A stretch of 64,000 nt of DNA from an uncultured Collinsella sp. (lineage in GTDB: Bacteria; Actinomycetota; Coriobacteriia; Coriobacteriales; Coriobacteriaceae). A program made the position numbers and the translations under genes. How positions within the stretch are numbered: the stretch's first letter is position 1; every line of letters starts with the position of its first letter. The stretch lies in the NCBI GenBank assembly GCA_902479135.1, contig CABSNU010000006.1, positions 1 to 64,000 on the forward strand. Reading direction: 5' to 3'. Below, one piece after another: positions 8,800-16,527 of this stretch. The notes below the pieces were generated by a model. That model made no database searches. It saw only the letters and a list, made by a program, of their open reading frames with translations, and was not told the DNA's origin.

Positions 8800-9600
8800 A
8801 TGGATATCAAAGCATGTGCAGCTGGCTTTTGCTGTGCGGATGTGTACCAAAACATCGGCGTGTTCTATCCGACTGGCAATGGCATCGACTGGGGTATCCA
8901 CCTGGCGCGAATGGGCATATCGGTATCTGCGGTGTCGGTCGTCGGAAAGGACGAGTACGGAGACAAAATGCGCGAGGCGCTGGCTGCCGAGGGGTTCGAC
9001 ATCTCGCATCTTCGCGTGGAGGACGGCGATACCTCGGTGATGCTCATGGCGTTGAAGGACGGCGTCGACCGTGTGCATCTCGAAGCGATTGACGGTGTCA
9101 TGGAAACGTACCGACCAAACGATGATGACCGGGCATTTATCCTGGAGCACGATGTCATCCATACCGACCTGTTTGGAAACTGCTTAGACCTGCTGCCCGA
9201 ATGGCACGAGGCAGGCAAGACCGTCGTCATGGACTTTTCGGTGTTCAGTCAAGATCCCGAATACGCCTGTGAGAACCATTTTCCTTACGTGGACTATGCC
9301 TTTATGTCGTTTGAGGAGGATAGCGCGGAGCTGCGCGACTGGGTGCGCCATGTGCAGGAGCTGGGTCCGCGCGTGGCGGTCGCCACACTTGGCGAGAAGG
9401 GAAGCATCGCCTATGACGGTGAGCGCTTCTATGAATGTGGGATCGTGCCGGCCGAGAAGGTTGTCAATACCGTGGGCGCCGGCGACTCGTATATCGCCGG
9501 ATTCACCAAGGGTGTACTGGATGGGCTTGACGTGCCGGCGTGCATGCATGCCGGTGCCGAGCTTTCGTCCCGAGTCATTGGGTCGTTCGAACCGTACTAG
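8800..9600 (+). CDS. Second FrlD-like PfkB kinase
   Basis: This 266-residue PfkB kinase is a paralogue of the gene at 7818, sharing the order GxxxxDVYxxxGxFYPTGNG, the TLGEKGSIAYDGERFY strand and the catalytic NTVGAGDSY. The glycine-rich substrate loop is altered (TGNGIDW in place of GGNAVNF), which suggests a different sugar or amine moiety. The ATG at 8800 follows TGGAGAAG; a TTG 15 bases earlier is rejected. It begins the second part of the catabolic locus. Confidence 0.8.
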   Translation: MDIKACAAGFCCADVYQNIGVFYPTGNGIDWGIHLARMGISVSAVSVVGKDEYGDKMREALAAEGFDISHLRVEDGDTSVMLMALKDGVDRVHLEAIDGVMETYRPNDDDRAFILEHDVIHTDLFGNCLDLLPEWHEAGKTVVMDFSVFSQDPEYACENHFPYVDYAFMSFEEDSAELRDWVRHVQELGPRVAVATLGEKGSIAYDGERFYECGIVPAEKVVNTVGAGDSYIAGFTKGVLDGLDVPACMHAGAELSSRVIGSFEPY

Positions 9601-9627
9601 GAATAAAAGCCTGGAAAGGAGTGCAAG

Positions 9628-10488
9628 ATGGTAATCGATATGCTGGTCCAGCCCATGCTCTACGGCGAGATCTATACGCCAGGCGACGAGCCAGATGGCT
9701 TTGGTTTTTGGGAGCGTGAGTTTGGCATGGGGCACATGGGCCCCATGGACTGGGACGAGCTCGTGGCCGAGATGGATGTCTGCGATGTGCGGAAAAGCGT
9801 GCTCATGCCGCTCGATGTGACCACGGCGTGCGGCGGGCACTTTGGCACCAACGACCAGGTTGCCGTGCTTGTTGCCGCGCACCCCGATCGCCTATGGGGA
9901 TTCGCGAGCGTGGACCCGCAAGTGAGTGGCGCCGCCGATGAGCTGGAGCGTGCCTTTACCGAGCTGGGGGCCAAGGGGCTCTGCCTGCATCCGGCAAAGC
10001 AAGGTTTTGCGCCCGATGATGCCGTGGCCGAGCCGCTCTACAAGCTCTGTGAGCGCTACAACAAGCCGGTGGTTTTCCATGCCGGTATGTCCTGGGAGCC
10101 GGGTGCGGAGCTTTCGCGAAGCCACCCGCTTGCGTTTGAGCACACCATCGCAACGCATCCGGATGTGCGCTTTAACCTGACGCACTTTGGCTGGCCCTGG
10201 GTGCGCGAGACCGTGGCGATGCTGCTCAAGTATCCCAATTGCTATACGGATGCCTCTATTACCTATATCGATTCGCCCGAAGAAATGATGCAGCGGCTCT
10301 TCACCGTCGATATGGGACCGCTGTGGTATGAGCGTGCCCTGTCTCATCAGGTGATGTTTGCCAGCAATACGCCACGCTTCCGCGCCTTCAAGCTCAAGCG
10401 GGCGCTTGATACTGTGCCCATGCGCGATGAGGCGCGGGAGAATCTGTATTCCGGTACGGCGCTGCGTTTTCTGAAAGGTGATGAGTGA
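9628..10488 (+). CDS. Amidohydrolase-2-type metal hydrolase
   Basis: The 286-residue protein fits the amidohydrolase-2 family (TIM-barrel hydrolases and decarboxylases). It shows an expected barrel progression: VIDMLVQP at the N-terminus where an HxH is usual, GFASVDPQ, GLCLHPAKQ, PVVFHAGMSW, FNLTHFGWPWV and the late strand MFASNTPRF. The usual first HxH metal motif is not present, so metal binding may differ. The GGAAAGGA site lies 11 bases before the ATG. Substrate and reaction are unknown; membership in the sugar-amine locus suggests hydrolysis of a pathway intermediate. Confidence 0.72.
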   Translation: MVIDMLVQPMLYGEIYTPGDEPDGFGFWEREFGMGHMGPMDWDELVAEMDVCDVRKSVLMPLDVTTACGGHFGTNDQVAVLVAAHPDRLWGFASVDPQVSGAADELERAFTELGAKGLCLHPAKQGFAPDDAVAEPLYKLCERYNKPVVFHAGMSWEPGAELSRSHPLAFEHTIATHPDVRFNLTHFGWPWVRETVAMLLKYPNCYTDASITYIDSPEEMMQRLFTVDMGPLWYERALSHQVMFASNTPRFRAFKLKRALDTVPMRDEARENLYSGTALRFLKGDE

Positions 10489-10489
10489 C

Positions 10490-10918
10490 ATGGTGACACT
10501 CGAGACATTGAGCTATCTATCGACGGCGCCCGACCAGTTCATCGATATCACAGAAGATGTGCATGCCGCCATCGAGCGTAGTGCGGTGACCGATGGACTG
10601 GCAGCGATTATTTTGTCGCATACGACTTGCGGCATCGTGGTGAACGAGGGGCTTCCGTGCGTGGAGACCGATCTCATGGAGACGCTCGATCGCATTGCCC
10701 CGCCCGATGCCCCCTATGCGCATGCTCATTTCTTGCCGAGCTATGGTGCCACGGGCAATAACTCCTGTGGTCATATCAAGAGCATGATTTGCGGCAATAG
10801 CTGCTTCCTCCCCGTTCAAGACGGCCACATTGTATGTGGCGGGGCCCAGAACATCTACCTTGCGGAGTTCGATGGACCTCAGAAGCGAAAAGTGTTCGTT
10901 GAGGTGCTGGGCGAGTAG
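10490..10918 (+). CDS. YjbQ/UPF0047 family protein
   Basis: A 142-residue protein of the YjbQ (UPF0047) family, recognisable from LSHTTCGIVVNE, the NNSCGHIKSMICGNS segment and the terminal GGAQNIYLAEFDGPQKRKV. Members have weak thiamine-phosphate-synthase-like activity in vitro, but their physiological role is unsettled. The ATG at 10490 is preferred since GGTGAT at 10477 gives seven-base spacing; GTG 10478 and ATG 10481 are alternatives. It directly follows the previous stop. Confidence 0.82.
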   Translation: MVTLETLSYLSTAPDQFIDITEDVHAAIERSAVTDGLAAIILSHTTCGIVVNEGLPCVETDLMETLDRIAPPDAPYAHAHFLPSYGATGNNSCGHIKSMICGNSCFLPVQDGHIVCGGAQNIYLAEFDGPQKRKVFVEVLGE

Positions 10919-10959
10919 CAGTTGATGTCTGTGAGTCGGCGAGCTAAAGGAGATTGACC

Positions 10960-11769
10960 ATGTCGTTTATGGCTTCGATGTTTGGGACCGAGAAACCGGT
11001 AATTGGCATGCTGCATCTGCAGCCGCTGCCTGGCGATCCTCTGTATTATCCGGGCGGCAGCGTTTCGCGCGTGATCGATGCCGCCAAGCGCGATCTCGAA
11101 GCGCTGCAGTCGGGTGGCGTGGACGGCATTCTGATCACCAATGAGCTATCGATGCCCTACGAGCAGCATGTGTCGGCAGTGACCCTTGCCGCTATGGGGC
11201 ATGTCATCGGAGCTCTTGCCGCAGATTTCTCGACCCCTTGGGGTGCAGAGGCTATTTATGACGGCGATGCCACGATTGAGCTGTGCGCCGCCGTCGAGGC
11301 GCAGTTTACGCGCTGCAATTTCTGCGGTGCCTGGGCTGGCGACCTTGGCCTGATCAATCGTGACTTTGCGCACACCATGCGCCGCCGCGCCGCCCTGCGT
11401 CTGGATGACCTAAAGATGTTCCATTTCATCACAAGCGAGGGCGAGGTGTATCTTAACGACCGATCGACTCCCGATATTGCCGATTCGCTGGTATTCAACT
11501 GCCTGCCCGACGCCCTTGTTATTGGTGGGTCTGCTGCCGGGCGCGGCGCTTCGGGCGAACTTGCCGACGAGGTGCGCGCCCGTGTTGGCGATGTGCCGGT
11601 GGTATGTGGAACGGGATGCCGCGAGAATACCGTTGCAGACGTGTTTTCGCATTATGATGGCGCGTTTGTCGGTACCTGCCTCAAGCGAGACGGCAAGCTC
11701 GACGCCCCTGTCGAAGCCGAACGGGTCGCGCGGTTCATGGCTGCCGCCCGTGCCGCGAGAGGGGAGTGA
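10960..11769 (+). CDS. BtpA/SgcQ family TIM-barrel protein
   Basis: This 269-residue protein belongs to the BtpA/SgcQ family: VIGMLHLQPLPGDP at the N-terminus, GVDGILITNE, the mid-barrel RAALRLDDLKMFHFI and the terminal VVCGTGCRENTVADVF and DGAFVGTCLKRDG phosphate-binding-type loops. BtpA was linked to photosystem I assembly, but in gut bacteria the family typically sits in sugar catabolic operons such as sgc of E. coli. Its reaction is unknown. AAAGGAG precedes the ATG at 10960 by seven bases. Confidence 0.82.
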   Translation: MSFMASMFGTEKPVIGMLHLQPLPGDPLYYPGGSVSRVIDAAKRDLEALQSGGVDGILITNELSMPYEQHVSAVTLAAMGHVIGALAADFSTPWGAEAIYDGDATIELCAAVEAQFTRCNFCGAWAGDLGLINRDFAHTMRRRAALRLDDLKMFHFITSEGEVYLNDRSTPDIADSLVFNCLPDALVIGGSAAGRGASGELADEVRARVGDVPVVCGTGCRENTVADVFSHYDGAFVGTCLKRDGKLDAPVEAERVARFMAAARAARGE

Positions 11770-11774
11770 GCGGC

Positions 11775-13292
11775 ATGCCGTACTATCTTGGCATCGACAT
11801 AGGAACGAGTGCGTCCAAGGGTGTGTTAATAGATGCGGAGTGTCAAATTGTGGCGCAGGCATCTTGTCAACATGAGACCGAGAACCCTCAGGATGGTTGG
11901 TATCAGCACGATGCAGAAGCGATTTGGTGGGGTGATTTTTGCCGGCTGTCTCGCGAGCTTATCGAGCGCGCGGGCATCGAGGCGAACCAGATCCGCTGCG
12001 TAGGGTTGTCGGCTTTGGGCTGTGATTGCGTGCCGGTCGATGAAGATTGCCACGCCTTGGCTCCGGCAATTCTCTACGGGGTTGATGCTCGCTCGAAGCC
12101 GCAGATTGACGAGCTTCTTTCCGAATATGGCCCCGATCGCGCTCGCGAGCTCTTTGGACACGATCCGTGTTCGTCGGATATCGCCCCTAAGGTCCTTTGG
12201 TTTAAGGAGAATATGCCTGAGGTCCATGAGCGGGCGGCGAAGTTTCTTACGGCTTCGTCCTATCTATGCGCCAAGCTTACTGGCAGGTTTACGATCGACC
12301 GTTATCTTGCCGAGGATTTCCTTCCCTTATACGATCGCGGGACGTGGCAGGTTAATGAGCGCGGGTGCGCGCGGTTCTGCCGTCCCGACCAGATGGCCGA
12401 AGTCATGGCGGCGACCGATATCGCCGGTGTAATCACGGATCGGGCGGCGGTTGAAACCGGTCTTGCGAGGGATACGCCGGTGCTTGTCGGAACAGGCGAT
12501 TCGGGCGCCGAGGCGATTTCTACCGGAGTGTTCTGCCCCGGGGACATGATGGTGCAACTCGGGAGCACGGCCTACTTTATCTATTTGGCGGACCATATGG
12601 TCGATGACGCTCGTCTGTGGCCAGGGACATTCATCATCCCCGGAACTTACGGTATCTGCGCCGGCACCAATACAGCAGGTGCGTTGACGGCGTGGTTGCG
12701 ACGCGAGTTGTACCGCGATGCCGTGGATGCCGAACGCTCCGGCGGCCCCGATGCCTATGAGGTCATGGCGCACGATGCCGGACAGGTAGGTCCTGGAGCG
12801 GATGGCCTGCTGTGTCTTCCATACTTTGCGGGCGAGCGCACCCCGCTCAACGATCCCGAGGCGCGTGGCGTGTTCTTCGGACTGACCGAAAGGCATACCC
12901 GGGGTCATATGGTTCGCGCGGCTTTGGAGGGGGTCGCCTATACGGTCGCAGCGCATGTTGATATTATCGAGCGAGATCATGGATTGCCTATCGAGCACAT
13001 CATGCTCGTGGGTGGCGGAACTAAGAATCCGGTATGGATGCAGACGATTGCCGATGTCTGCGGGCGCGCAGTTTCGGTTGCGAAGGTCACGGTGGGCGCA
13101 TGTTTTGGCGATGCCCTTATGGCGGCACTTGCTGGCGGCGCCTATTCATCATGGGGTGAGCTCGCCCGGGTTCTTGGGGTCGCGCAAACGATCGAGCCCG
13201 ATATGGACGCTCATGAGCTGTACACATCGCGCCGCCATATCTTTGATGAGCTATATGCGCGAAATTGCGACCTTATGCACGAGTTAGTGTAG
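11775..13292 (+). CDS. FGGY-family carbohydrate kinase (xylulokinase-like)
   Basis: The 505-residue protein is an FGGY kinase. The ATPase fold phosphate-1 loop is YLGIDIGTSASKG, followed by GWYQHDAEAIW and the catalytic Asp region GTGDSGAEA. The second half shows GLLCLPYFAGERTP, the RAALEGVAYTV FGGY signature and the adenosine loop MLVGGGTKNPVWMQ. It is most like xylulokinases but could act on another ketose or polyol. AGGGGAG lies eight bases before the ATG; a GTG at 11766 is an alternative start. It is the last gene of the catabolic locus. Confidence 0.85.
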   Translation: MPYYLGIDIGTSASKGVLIDAECQIVAQASCQHETENPQDGWYQHDAEAIWWGDFCRLSRELIERAGIEANQIRCVGLSALGCDCVPVDEDCHALAPAILYGVDARSKPQIDELLSEYGPDRARELFGHDPCSSDIAPKVLWFKENMPEVHERAAKFLTASSYLCAKLTGRFTIDRYLAEDFLPLYDRGTWQVNERGCARFCRPDQMAEVMAATDIAGVITDRAAVETGLARDTPVLVGTGDSGAEAISTGVFCPGDMMVQLGSTAYFIYLADHMVDDARLWPGTFIIPGTYGICAGTNTAGALTAWLRRELYRDAVDAERSGGPDAYEVMAHDAGQVGPGADGLLCLPYFAGERTPLNDPEARGVFFGLTERHTRGHMVRAALEGVAYTVAAHVDIIERDHGLPIEHIMLVGGGTKNPVWMQTIADVCGRAVSVAKVTVGACFGDALMAALAGGAYSSWGELARVLGVAQTIEPDMDAHELYTSRRHIFDELYARNCDLMHELV

Positions 13293-13358
13293 CGCCGCCG
13301 AATTGCCCCACGCTCTTATGGGGGCTGCGTTGCGCGATTCGCATGCCCCTTGAGGGTC

Positions 13359-13588
13359 GTGGGCAAAAAATGCCAAATATGAGTACTGTCACAAATTTGG
13401 TAGCAGCAAAATTTGGCTCTTGAGGTCCTAGTTGAGTGTCTGTGGACAACTTAAAGCCGTCTAATATGTCCCTGGGTATGCTAAAACGACCTGATAATGA
13501 ACAGTTGTACATTATCAGGTCGTTGTTTTGGTGCAAAATAATGTGACCAGTTTTACAACAGTACTCATATTTGGCATTTTTTGCCCAC
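13359..13588. repeat. 230-bp element with 31-bp perfect terminal inverted repeats
   Basis: Arms 13359-13389 and 13558-13588 are perfect 31-base inverted repeats, and they extend imperfectly inward by about a dozen bases. The interior holds no gene but has its own hairpin at 13485-13524. The layout is that of a MITE or a large structured RNA. It fills the 300-base gap between the FGGY kinase and the TatD gene, which converge, so it may also act as a two-way transcription barrier. Confidence 0.8.
13485..13529 (+). terminator. Terminator-like hairpin inside the inverted-repeat element
   Basis: AACGACCTGATAATG pairs perfectly with its complement at 13510-13524 around a ten-base loop, then G and four T follow. 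It may terminate transcription from the catabolic operon. Confidence 0.6.
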
Positions 13589-13593
13589 CGAGG

Positions 13594-14376
13594 TCAGCGG
13601 AAGTCGAAAATGGAGCGGGAATTTCCCAGAACGACCGACTTGACGCTCTCCTCGGGGCAGTTTTTAAGCGCAGCAATGACCTCGGATACTCTTATGAGTG
13701 AATCGACGAGCTGTCGCGCGGATGTTTCCGCGTCTGGTTCGGCCGGCGCGTCGGTTTCGAGTAGCAAGCGATCAAGTGGAATCTGTCGCGCGTATTCGCG
13801 CCCACGTTTGGTCGCAAGCATGCGTTCATTCATGGAAAAGTAGCAGCCCGCAATGCGTGCGCGGACAAACTCATCTGAGGTGCCGCTAAACCAGTGGAAG
13901 ATAATGGTGGGGGAGTTGGGGGCATCCTTTAGAAGGTCGTTCGACTCCAAAGTGTCCAAAGTTGCTCCCGCCGCGCGAACGGCGTGAATGGATAGAACGC
14001 GTCCAGGTAGCGGGGACTGCGATAACGTTCGGCATAGCCGTTCAAATGCCTGCGTCTGGTTTCCCTCGGTGCCTGCAAAGCGTGGCGAGAAATCGAGTCC
14101 GACCTCGCCGATAAAGCGCTCTCGGCTAGCGAACTCGCAAAGCAAGTCGACCTCGGCGGTTCCGCATCGGCCGTCGGCAGTCCACCAGGGATGGAGGCCC
14201 ACCCCTGCAATAACGTTGGGGTCACTGCCAGCGCGCTTCTTTGCCGTTTCGAAATCGCGCGGATCGACGCCGCAATCAAAGAGCTCCAGTCCCATCGCTG
14301 CGGCTTCGTGGGCAACGGTGTTCGGGCTGGCCATCAGGTCGAGGTGACAGTGAGCATCAAAGGACTGCAGCTCCAT
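13594..14376 (-). CDS. TatD-family metal-dependent hydrolase
   Basis: A 260-residue TatD-type deoxyribonuclease/hydrolase. The first metal motif is FDAHCHLDL, the Glu ligand is in FIGEVGLDFS, His residues are in VLSIHAVRAAG and IIFHWFSG, and the late Asp is in LLLETDAPAE. Family members are 3'-5' nucleases acting on DNA or RNA ends, some being D-aminoacyl-tRNA or DNA-repair related. The stop lies just beside the repeat element. It overlaps no other gene and follows tcdA by 14 bases in the same direction, so the two are probably cotranscribed. Confidence 0.88.
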   Translation of the reverse strand: MELQSFDAHCHLDLMASPNTVAHEAAAMGLELFDCGVDPRDFETAKKRAGSDPNVIAGVGLHPWWTADGRCGTAEVDLLCEFASRERFIGEVGLDFSPRFAGTEGNQTQAFERLCRTLSQSPLPGRVLSIHAVRAAGATLDTLESNDLLKDAPNSPTIIFHWFSGTSDEFVRARIAGCYFSMNERMLATKRGREYARQIPLDRLLLETDAPAEPDAETSARQLVDSLIRVSEVIAALKNCPEESVKSVVLGNSRSIFDFR

Positions 14377-14390
14377 CGCGGTGTGCCTTG

Positions 14391-15188
14391 CTAGTCCAGG
14401 CGCTGGCCGTCGGCGCGCACGCGCTCGGTACCGCGTCCACTGATCTGGCGAATGACCTCGCCGGCAATCATCTGGCCCATGATGGGCGGCATAAAGCTGG
14501 CGGTTCCAAGTTCAGTGCGCTCATGGATGTTGGAGGGGTCACGGCGCTGGGTTTTAACCGATTCCTCGCAGCTAAACAGTACGTGTAGGCTCTTGATGCC
14601 GCGTTTCTTGCACTCTTTGCGCATGATGCGGCTCATGGGGTCGCGGACGGTATCGAAGATATCGGCAAAACGAAGACACTCAGGGTGTAGCTTGTTCCCG
14701 CCGCCCATGGAGCTCACCAGGCGAATGCCGTGGTCCTGAGCATATTTGGCAACGGTGAGTTTGGCCGAGATCGTATCGATGGCGTCGACGACGTAGTCGA
14801 GCTTGCCGCCCGTCTGCTCAAAAACGCTCGTAAAGAACTCGTCGATATTGTCGCTCAGCAGATATTCAGTTCGCTTGATGACGGTGGTGGCGGGATTGAT
14901 ATCGTGGATCATGGCTTCCATAACATCGACCTTGCGCTTGCCGACGGTGCTGTGAAAGGCGATGGACTGGCGATTGATATTGCTGGGCGCGATGATGTCC
15001 TTGTCCAGAATCACAAAATGCCCGATGCCGCCGCGGGCAAGTGCCTCGCAGCAGTTAGAGCCCACGCCTCCGCAGCCGAGTATCAGCACCGTGGCGTTGG
15101 CGAGCTTGTCGAGTGCCTCGCGGCCCATGATGATCTCGAGCTTGGTGTCGCGTGTCTCGATGGGAGTTGCGGCTGCGGTTTCGGTCAT
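14391..15188 (-). CDS. tcdA: tRNA threonylcarbamoyladenosine dehydratase TcdA
   Basis: The 265-residue protein is a ThiF/E1-like ATPase of the TcdA (CsdL) group, which dehydrates the t6A nucleoside in tRNA to its cyclic form. The nucleotide loop is LILGCGGVGSNCCEALARGG, with INRQSIAF, DAIDTISAK and the late KSLHVLFSCEE segment typical of the group. The second Met codon (15188) is taken as start because GGAGG lies six bases before it. No CsdA or CsdE partner gene lies nearby. Confidence 0.9.
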   Translation of the reverse strand: MTETAAATPIETRDTKLEIIMGREALDKLANATVLILGCGGVGSNCCEALARGGIGHFVILDKDIIAPSNINRQSIAFHSTVGKRKVDVMEAMIHDINPATTVIKRTEYLLSDNIDEFFTSVFEQTGGKLDYVVDAIDTISAKLTVAKYAQDHGIRLVSSMGGGNKLHPECLRFADIFDTVRDPMSRIMRKECKKRGIKSLHVLFSCEESVKTQRRDPSNIHERTELGTASFMPPIMGQMIAGEVIRQISGRGTERVRADGQRLD

Positions 15189-15295
15189 AAACATCCTCCG
15201 ATGGGGAAGCGGGTCGTGTTTTAGCTATCGCCATTATAGGTAATCGCCCATAGGTTGCGATGGCGCTTACTTTGATGTGGTTTGAAGCATTTCGA

Positions 15296-15333
15296 TTAGA
15301 TAGTTAGACAAACATCTAAATATCGAGTATAGT
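15296..15333 (+). promoter_or_regulatory. Promoter and operator of the SdpR/SdpI-like pair
   Basis: TAGACA (15305-15310), 17 bases, then TATAGT (15328-15333) form a good promoter. TTAGAT (15296-15301) with ATCTAA (15314-15319), and the nested TTAGA/TCTAA, make a dyad over the -35 box, a typical place for repression by the ArsR-like product itself. Confidence 0.7.
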
Positions 15334-15367
15334 GTGCGCGTCATGAGAGATGATGAGAGGAGGTCTT

Positions 15368-15646
15368 ATGCCGGGAGAGGGTTTTAAGGCGCTTGCCGAT
15401 CCAACGCGACGGCGCATTTTGGAGTTGCTGCGCGAGGGCAATTGCACGGCGGGGGAGCTTGCCGAGCATTTCGATATCAGTAAGCCGTCGCTAAGCCATC
15501 ACTTGGCGACGCTCAAAAACGCCGGGTTGGTGACCGACGAGCGCCATGGCCAAAACATCGTATACAGCTTAAACACCACCGTCATGCAGGATTTAATTGG
15601 CTGGTTTATGGCCTTTACAAACACTGAAGGTGATAAGGATGAATAA
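15368..15646 (+). CDS. ArsR/SdpR-like autorepressor
   Basis: A 92-residue winged-helix regulator of the ArsR superfamily: FKALADPTRRRILELLREG, then the recognition helix ISKPSLSHHLATLKNAGLV and the wing DERHGQNIVYSLN. It lacks the metal-binding cysteines of classical ArsR proteins. The downstream overlapping gene encodes an SdpI-like membrane protein, and SdpR of Bacillus subtilis has the same domain and gene order. The start at 15368 has GAGAGGAGG upstream. Confidence 0.87.
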   Translation: MPGEGFKALADPTRRRILELLREGNCTAGELAEHFDISKPSLSHHLATLKNAGLVTDERHGQNIVYSLNTTVMQDLIGWFMAFTNTEGDKDE

Positions 15647-16343
15647 CGAAAACAAGGGCATTCACCCCACGGGGGTATCGTCGCGCGTGTGGATTGCGCT
15701 GGTCGCTCTGTGCGTCGCCAATGTCGTAGCGCACCTCATGGTGATGCCGAGCTTGCCTGCGCAGATTCCCACGCACTGGGGCGCGAACGGCGCCGTCGAC
15801 GGTTGGGGTCCTAGCTGGATGGCCTCCGCGCTCGGCGTGCTGCCTCTGGCGCTTCTCGCAATGTTCTGCGTGGTGCCGCGCATCGACCCCAAAGGTGAGG
15901 CATATCGAACCTCGGGCAAGTTCTACCAGGGCTTCGTAATCGCCTTCACCTTGTTCATGTGCGCCATAAGCTGGCTGGGAGAGCTTACGGTCTGGGGCGT
16001 GGTGCCGGCGGTCGGTTCGGTTAACGTGCTGATTTCCGGTGTTGTCGGTTTGCTGTTCATCGGCGTAGGCAACTACTTGCCGCGTGTGAAGCAGAACTAT
16101 ACGCTCGGTATCAAGACGCCCTGGGCACTTGCCGATCCCGAGAACTGGCGCCGTACGCAGCGCTTTGGCGGTGCCTGCTTTATGGTGCTGGGTGTTGGCC
16201 TGATTGTGATGGGCGTGGCGGGTGCGGTGCTTTCGAGTGAAGTAGTCGCCGCGGTGATTGCGGTTCTGGCGTTTGGTTCGGTCGGAGCCGTCTACGTCTA
16301 CTCGTATCTGCTGTGGCGCAAATCGCAGCGAGCCGCTCGTTAA
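15639..16343 (+). CDS. SdpI-family membrane protein
   Basis: The 234-residue protein has about six membrane spans. The N-terminal DUF1648-like part has the LPAQIPTHWGANGAVDGWG motif and the second half the SdpI-like NYLPRVKQNYTLGIKTPWAL and ENWRRTQRF. SdpI protects Bacillus from its own SdpC toxin and signals to SdpR. The start overlaps the stop of the ArsR-like gene by eight bases, so both are translated as a unit. No sdpC toxin gene is visible, so it may protect against foreign toxins or sense envelope stress. Confidence 0.86.
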   Translation: MNNENKGIHPTGVSSRVWIALVALCVANVVAHLMVMPSLPAQIPTHWGANGAVDGWGPSWMASALGVLPLALLAMFCVVPRIDPKGEAYRTSGKFYQGFVIAFTLFMCAISWLGELTVWGVVPAVGSVNVLISGVVGLLFIGVGNYLPRVKQNYTLGIKTPWALADPENWRRTQRFGGACFMVLGVGLIVMGVAGAVLSSEVVAAVIAVLAFGSVGAVYVYSYLLWRKSQRAAR

Positions 16344-16416
16344 GGTTGCGGAAAACTAGCGTACGCAGGTCAAAATATGCTCCAGGTGACTTTTCCCAGG
16401 TAGTATTAGGGGGTGT

Positions 16417-16436
16417 GGGCAACCATGCCCCTTTTT
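16417..16436 (+). terminator. Weak hairpin-T terminator after the SdpI-like gene
   Basis: GGGC and GCCC pair around a six-base loop and are followed by C and five T. The stem is short, so this is tentative. Confidence 0.4.
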
Positions 16437-16527
16437 CGTTTAGTTTCAGAGTTGGTTTTCTCATTTCGTTTCCACTAAAGCGAATCAAGAACAGGGAAAC
16501 AGCAGGTAGAAAGGATAAAACAGGCAT

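Noticed and set aside
13359..13588. Complete insertion sequence
   Set aside because: The element is only 230 bp and has no transposase frame; at most it is a non-autonomous element.
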